From Acidovorax delafieldii (GTDB lineage: Bacteria; Pseudomonadota; Gammaproteobacteria; Burkholderiales; Burkholderiaceae_C): 35,658 nt of DNA. Every line of letters begins with the position of its first letter. Position 1 is the first letter of the stretch. The notes under the pieces are model-generated. The model was given only the letters and a program-made list of their open reading frames with translations, searched no databases and was not told where the DNA came from. The stretch covers positions 1 to 35,658 of the forward strand of contig DFQQ01000033.1 of the NCBI GenBank assembly GCA_002377855.1, given 5' to 3'. Positions 32,701 to 35,658 of this stretch are shown piece by piece. The position numbers were made by a program, and so were the translations under genes.

Positions 32701-32883
32701 CACGCTATCTTCCAGCGTTTGTGCAGATGCGCCCGGATAAGACGCGTTAATGACGATGGAAGGCGGAGCGACCGGCGGGTATTGCGAGATAGGCAACTGG
32801 GTGATCGCAACGCCCCCCAGCACCATGATGAATAGAGCGATCACCCACGCGAAGATGGGGCGGTCAATAAAAAACTTGGCCAT
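29728..32883 (-). CDS. RND multidrug efflux pump, HAE-1 (AcrB/MexB) family
   Basis: Proton-driven inner-membrane trimer exporting hydrophobic and amphiphilic compounds. The product of 1051 residues is full length with 12 membrane segments and two large periplasmic loops. The proton-relay aspartates are at residues 407 and 408 (GIVVDDAIVVVEN), the same numbers as in E. coli AcrB, and the relay lysine lies in GLSAKNAILIIEFAKD. The N-terminus MAKFFIDRPIFAWVIAL is typical. It follows the adaptor gene by 11 nt. Substrate range cannot be read from sequence. Confidence 0.96.
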   Translation of the reverse strand: MAKFFIDRPIFAWVIALFIMVLGGVAITQLPISQYPPVAPPSIVINASYPGASAQTLEDSVLSVIEREMNGSPGLIYMESVAQADGSGSITLSFQPGTNAELAQVDVQNRLSRATPRLPSTVTQQGVRVDKSRSNFLLFTMLSSSNPQTDTVALGDYASRNVVPELQRLSGIGQAQLFGTERAMRIWIDPAKMESFNISSAEVTAAIRAQNAQVASGTIGDLPNLSGQGISATVVVTGQLSTVEQFSNIILRANADGSTVRLKDVARVELGGQAYATAARLNGKPAVGIGVQLSPSGNALEAAKAVRAKMDELSRYFPEGMSWSIPYDSSRFVDISITQVAKTLLEAVALVFLVMFLFLQNWRYTVIPTIVVPIALLGTFATLLALGFSINVLTMFGMVLVIGIVVDDAIVVVENVERIMSEEGLSPLEATRKAMRQISGAIIGVTVVLISVFVPLAFFAGSTGNIYRQFSAVMVASIGFSAFMALSLTPALCATLLKPVEAGHHHEKRGFFGWFNRRFAMGAKRYEGWVARMLKRAVRYLVIYAAIVGAVAVVYMRLPTSFLPSEDQGNIIVNVQLPPGATQERTLAVMEQVENFILKQPEVQSMVGVLGFSFSGQGQNAALAFVTLKDWSERHGADQSAQAVAGRAFGGLSGIRDAFIFPLSPPPIPELGNASGFTFRLQDRSGAGHEALVNARNQLLGMASQSTVLTQVRPDGLEDAPQLQIDIDRDKANALGVTFDAINSTLSTALGSSYVNDFPNQGRLQRVVVQADAPARMQPDDLLKLNASNSQGKPVPLSAFASTKWVKGAQQTVRYNGYPAMRISGSPAPGYSTGAAMAEMEKLASQLPAGFGFEWTGQSREEKLAGSQSLILYSFAILAVFLCLAALYESWSIPLAVILVVPLGVLGVLLATLMRGYANDVYFQVGLITIIGLSAKNAILIIEFAKDLQAQGKGLIESALEAAHLRFRPIIMTSMAFGLGVVPLAIASGAGSASQRAIGTGVLGGMITGTVLAVFFVPVFFVVVRSLFKGSARQQEMNRRHAQEAGIGNHD

Positions 32884-32894
32884 GTTTTTGCCTC

Positions 32895-34148
32895 TTAGGG
32901 CTTAGCAGCGGAGGCATCCGCAGCAGGCACAGGTGCGGACGCGGCCGTACCAGGGGCTTGCCAAGGCACCGCTTTGACTGGCGTGCCAGGCGGGAGCATC
33001 TGGAGTTTCTGGAAACCATCCACCATGACTTTTTCGCCAGCCTGCAGTCCTTCGCGGATGATCCATCGGTTGTTCTGGCCCGCGCTGATCTTGACCGTGC
33101 GCTGGCTGACTTTACCGTCGTCTGCCACGACACTGACTGTATCGCCTTGTTGTGTTCGGGTGACAGCCTGCTGCGGCACCGTGATGGCATTGCTGGCCTG
33201 GGCTTGTTCCAGTTGTACCCGCAAGTACAAGCCAGGTAGCAACTCTCCTTTCGGGTTGGGGACTTCTGCGCGCAGCGTGACCTGCCCTGTGGTGGCGTCC
33301 ACGGTCAAGTCCGAGAAAAGCAGCTTTCCTGGGTGCGCATACTCGCTGCCATCGCTCAGAATCAAGCGCACGCTGGCGGCATCCTTGCCATCAGCGCGTT
33401 TGTACTGTCCGCTGGCCATTGCCTTGCGCAACTGCAGAATTTCATTCGCCGATTGGGTGAAGTTCACATACACCGGATCTATTTGCTGGATCACGGCCAA
33501 GGGGGTGGCTTCCCCTTGCCCAACCAAGGCGCCTTCGGTCACGAGTGCGCGCCCGATCCGCCCTGAAATGGGGGCCGTGACCGTGGCATAGCCCAAATTG
33601 ATGCCCGCAGTGCGCACCGCCGCCTTGGTAGAGGCCACGTCTGCTTGCGACTGTTTGAGCGCCGCCTCCGCGTTTACATAGTCTTGCTTGCTGATGGCAT
33701 TGGCCTCGACCAATGGGCGATAGCGGTCCAACTGAGCTTGCGTTTGGGCGAGATTGGCTTCCGCCTTGGCCTGGCTGGCCCTGGCGCTGTCGAGGGCTGC
33801 AGCGTACGGTCCCGCGTCAATGCGAAAGAGAGTCTGGCCTGCCTTCACATCGCTGCCTTCTTTGAACATCCGTTGCTGCAAGATGCCGGCAGCGCGTGCT
33901 CGCACTTGCGCAACGCGCGACGCTTCCACACGCCCGGGAAGCTCGGTGATCAACCCCACATCGCCCGGAGTCGCCGTGACCGTACCGACTTCAACGGCGG
34001 GTCTCTGGGCGGCAGCTCCTGCCGTGGCAGGTGTCTCCTTGGTGCAGCCTGCTGTGATCAGCCCTACGACAAGCAAGCACCCCCAAAGCTGCGGCTGCGA
34101 ACGTAGGGGGCGAGGGATAGCGGAGGGCGCGTCATGCAAGCTCTTCAT
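32895..34148 (-). CDS. RND efflux periplasmic adaptor (AcrA/MexA family)
   Basis: Membrane-fusion protein bridging pump and outer-membrane channel. The 417-residue product has an N-terminal lipoprotein-like signal (LLVVGLITAGC, Cys35), lipoyl halves around a helical hairpin (QAKAEANLAQTQAQLDRYRP) and the beta-barrel and membrane-proximal parts ending GEKVMVDGFQKLQMLPPGTP. I choose the ATG at 34148, with AAAGGA upstream; the frame is open for 69 nt more. The gene is divergent from the TetR-type gene. Confidence 0.93.
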   Translation of the reverse strand: MKSLHDAPSAIPRPLRSQPQLWGCLLVVGLITAGCTKETPATAGAAAQRPAVEVGTVTATPGDVGLITELPGRVEASRVAQVRARAAGILQQRMFKEGSDVKAGQTLFRIDAGPYAAALDSARASQAKAEANLAQTQAQLDRYRPLVEANAISKQDYVNAEAALKQSQADVASTKAAVRTAGINLGYATVTAPISGRIGRALVTEGALVGQGEATPLAVIQQIDPVYVNFTQSANEILQLRKAMASGQYKRADGKDAASVRLILSDGSEYAHPGKLLFSDLTVDATTGQVTLRAEVPNPKGELLPGLYLRVQLEQAQASNAITVPQQAVTRTQQGDTVSVVADDGKVSQRTVKISAGQNNRWIIREGLQAGEKVMVDGFQKLQMLPPGTPVKAVPWQAPGTAASAPVPAADASAAKP

Positions 34149-34258
34149 GGATGTCCTTTGAAGCTGGAGCGAAAACGGGTTCGAGCATTTCAGTAGCCTG
34201 AAACAAGATGACTGCACGAGATGGCAGCCGAGCGAAAGCCCGACGGATAAGGTGCGGG

Positions 34259-34286
34259 ATTATACATACAATCGTGAATGTATAAT
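34259..34286. promoter_or_regulatory. AcrR-like operator overlapping divergent -10 boxes
   Basis: ATTATACAT (34259-34267) and ATGTATAAT (34278-34286) are perfect inverted arms separated by 10 nt; including the inner bases the core TACATACAATCGTGAATGTA is symmetric with one mismatch. It closely resembles the E. coli AcrR operator as I remember it. Each arm contains TATAAT, one on each strand (34281-34286 for tetR, 34259-34264 for the efflux operon), so bound repressor would block both promoters. The -35 elements are weak. Confidence 0.8.
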
Positions 34287-34338
34287 TGAAGAACAACCGC
34301 TGGTGTCTGGGTTGGGGTTGAAGAAATGGATGGCCGAG

Positions 34339-34974
34339 ATGGTGCGCAGAACAAAGGAAGATGCAGCGGCTACGCGCAATGGCTTGCTCGACGCTGCGGA
34401 GCGCGTGTTCCGTGAAAAAGGCGTCTCGCGCGCTTCGTTGAGTGACATTGCGACTGCTGCGGGGGCAACACGCGGTGCGATTTATTGGCATTTCAAAGAC
34501 AAAGTGGATTTGTTCAACGCCATGATGGATCGTGTCACCCTCCCTCTGGAGGAGGGGTGTACTCAGTTTTCATGTCTTGCAAACGGCGACCCTGTAGGGC
34601 GGCTGCGCGCAGTGATGGCTTTCGTTCTCAATGCCGTCGCGTCCAATGCTCAAGCGCGGCAGGTGTTTGAGATCGCCATGTTCAAGGTGGAATATGTAGA
34701 CGAAATGGCGGCGATTCGTGATCGTCACATTGCGGCGTCAGGCGCCTTCACTGCGCAGTTGGCGGCAGACTTCGCTCTGGCGGCGGAAGGTAATAGGGCG
34801 AAGATGTCTCTTTCGCCGCATGAGGCGGCGGTCGCCCTTCATGCACTATTTGATGGCCTCATACAGAACTGGATACTCTGCCAAGGAGAGTTCGATTTGG
34901 TGAAGGTTGGCCGGAGCGCCACCGATGCATTCTTGTTGGGCTTGGGTCTCAAGTGGTCGGCGGTGGTGCGATAG
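34339..34974 (+). CDS. TetR-family efflux repressor (AcrR/TtgR-like)
   Basis: Ligand-released repressor, most likely of the divergent RND operon and itself. The 211-residue product starts MVRRTKEDAAATRNGLLDAA, matching the usual start of AcrR/TtgR proteins, with the helix-turn-helix at about 30-55 (SLSDIATAAGATRGAIYWHF) and a helical ligand-binding domain after it. In-frame upstream starts at 34330 and a GTG at 34252 exist; the latter lies inside the promoter and cannot be transcribed from the predicted start near 34293. No drug ligand can be inferred. Confidence 0.92.
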   Translation: MVRRTKEDAAATRNGLLDAAERVFREKGVSRASLSDIATAAGATRGAIYWHFKDKVDLFNAMMDRVTLPLEEGCTQFSCLANGDPVGRLRAVMAFVLNAVASNAQARQVFEIAMFKVEYVDEMAAIRDRHIAASGAFTAQLAADFALAAEGNRAKMSLSPHEAAVALHALFDGLIQNWILCQGEFDLVKVGRSATDAFLLGLGLKWSAVVR

Positions 34975-34985
34975 GTAGCCATCGC

Positions 34986-35014
34986 TTGGTGGCCCGGTTC
35001 GGGCGTGCAATAAT
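34986..35014 (+). promoter_or_regulatory. Candidate promoter of tRNA-Arg
   Basis: TTGGTG (34986-34991) and AATAAT (35009-35014) are spaced by 17 bp, followed by a GC-rich start region CGCAGG common in stable-RNA promoters. The tRNA begins 24 nt after the -10. Confidence 0.45.
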
Positions 35015-35038
35015 CGCAGGCTTGCACGTCAAAGATGC

Positions 35039-35114
35039 GCGGCTGTAGCTCAGTGGATAGAGTATTGGCCTCCGAAGCCAAGGGTCGTGGGTTCGATCCC
35101 CGCCAGCCGCACCA
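35039..35114 (+). tRNA. tRNA-Arg (anticodon CCG)
   Basis: Cloverleaf of 76 nt with acceptor GCGGCTG/CAGCCGC, D-arm GCTCAGTGGATAGAGT, anticodon loop CTCCGAA between TTGGC and GCCAA, T-arm GTGGGTTCGATCCCCGC and an encoded CCA. It reads CGG codons. It occupies the place held by a tRNA-Thr in the E. coli tRNA-tufB unit. Confidence 0.95.
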
Positions 35115-35140
35115 AATCTTTTGCTCCCATCAGTTTTTTG

Positions 35141-35168
35141 TTGGGGTGTGACAAAGTCGTGCTAGAAT
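35141..35168 (+). promoter_or_regulatory. Candidate promoter of the tRNA-Tyr-Gly-Thr-tuf unit
   Basis: TTGGGG (35141-35146) and TAGAAT (35163-35168) are spaced by 16 bp, 13 nt before tRNA-Tyr. The -35 is a weak match. If real, the tRNA-Arg and the remaining unit would have separate starts. Confidence 0.4.
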
Positions 35169-35180
35169 TCGAAATTCTTC

Positions 35181-35266
35181 GGAGGGGTGCCCGAGTGGCT
35201 AAAGGGGGCAGACTGTAAATCTGTTGGCTTACGCCTACACTGGTTCGAATCCAGTCCCCTCCACCA
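35181..35266 (+). tRNA. tRNA-Tyr (anticodon GTA)
   Basis: Class II tRNA of 86 nt with acceptor GGAGGGG/CCCCTCC, anticodon stem CAGA/TCTG around GTA, a long variable arm (TTGGCTTACGCC), T-loop TTCGAAT and encoded CCA. All expected stems form. Confidence 0.96.
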
Positions 35267-35328
35267 GAATTTGAAAGTGAAGTTGGCCTGTCAATTTGGC
35301 GGGTTTCGCAAAAAGCTGTTGGCTTTGA

Positions 35329-35402
35329 GCGGGAGTAGTTCAATGGTAGAACCCTAGCCTTCCAAGCTAATGACGCGGGTTCGATTCCCGTCTCCCGCTC
35401 CA
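35329..35402 (+). tRNA. tRNA-Gly (anticodon TCC)
   Basis: Cloverleaf of 74 nt with acceptor GCGGGAG/CTCCCGC, anticodon loop CTTCCAA between TAGC and GCTA, T-arm CGGGTTCGATTCCCG and encoded CCA. It reads GGA and GGG. Confidence 0.96.
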
Positions 35403-35461
35403 CTTGAGTTTTGGTTTGTGTCGTTTTATGTCTGACATCATTGCTTGCGATGATCAGATTT

Positions 35462-35536
<75 letters not shown>

Positions 35537-35611
35537 TTCAAAGGTGCGTCCGGTTCTGGTTGCGCCGAGATCCTGTTTGTTTTGAGATAGATATTTTTCG
35601 GAGTCGGAAAA

Positions 35612-35658
35612 ATGGCAAAAGGAAAATTCGAGCGTACCAAGCCCCACGTCAACGTGGG
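35612..35658 (+). CDS. tuf: Elongation factor Tu, N-terminal start (partial)
   Basis: The last 47 bases encode MAKGKFERTKPHVNVG, the standard EF-Tu N-terminus, and run off the window end. A CGGAG ribosome-binding site lies upstream. This is the second tuf gene, in the tRNA-tufB context; the first one ends at the left edge of the window in the same orientation. Confidence 0.95.
   Translation, partial: MAKGKFERTKPHVNV

Noticed and set aside
34252..34338. Upstream GTG start of the TetR-type regulator
   Set aside because: The GTG lies within the operator/promoter region, upstream of the predicted transcript start, and the added residues do not resemble TetR proteins.

Overview
The window looks like a chromosomal housekeeping segment of a betaproteobacterium in the order Burkholderiales, most likely family Comamonadaceae (Acidovorax-like). 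This is judged from the protein sequences, the high G+C content, the gene order, and a short intergenic repeat of a type I associate with that family. No database search was possible. I see no insertion sequence, prophage, CRISPR array or rRNA gene.

The segment runs from the last codons of one tuf gene (EF-Tu) to the first codons of a second tuf gene in the same orientation, so two near-identical genes bracket it. Region 1 (1-5512, +) holds rpsJ, then, after a structured gap of about 200 nt with its own promoter, rplC-rplD-rplW-rplB-rpsS-rplV-rpsC-rplP-rpmC-rpsQ, closed by a strong terminator. Region 2 (5585-9240) is mixed: a Prx5-type peroxiredoxin, a GNAT acetyltransferase, a cytochrome b561-like protein divergent from a periplasmic cytochrome c', and a TlpA-like thioredoxin-fold protein. 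Region 3 (9240-13801, +) is a tightly coupled set (lipoprotein, MFS transporter, EIIA, HPr) followed by enzyme I: the soluble phosphorelay of a PTS with no sugar permease in sight. Region 4 (13909-17739, -) encodes a YddG-like exporter, an AraC-type regulator, and lipA-lipB-ybeD for protein lipoylation.

Region 5 (18016-25244, +) is the complete ATP synthase operon atpIBEFHAGDC, with a consensus -10 box upstream, a pyrimidine-rich leader before atpE and a clear terminator at the end. Region 6 (25473-28218) holds an NTF2-like protein, a YheT-like alpha/beta hydrolase, a conserved unknown protein and a membrane-anchored cytochrome c5. Region 7 (28326-34974) is a tripartite RND drug efflux operon (periplasmic adaptor, inner-membrane pump, outer-membrane channel) divergent from its TetR/AcrR-type repressor; the palindrome between them closely resembles an AcrR operator and carries a TATAAT box in each arm. 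Region 8 (35039-35658) is tRNA-Arg(CCG), tRNA-Tyr(GTA), tRNA-Gly(TCC), tRNA-Thr(GGT) and the start of tuf, matching the E. coli tRNA-tufB unit except for the first tRNA.

Most of the window is ordinary core genome. The less explained signals are the dispersed intergenic repeat with a compensated stem, the hairpins and promoter splitting rpsJ from rplC, the repeat-derived hairpin over the start codon of the hydrolase gene, the pyrimidine-rich atpE leader, and the operator/promoter layout of the efflux operon.
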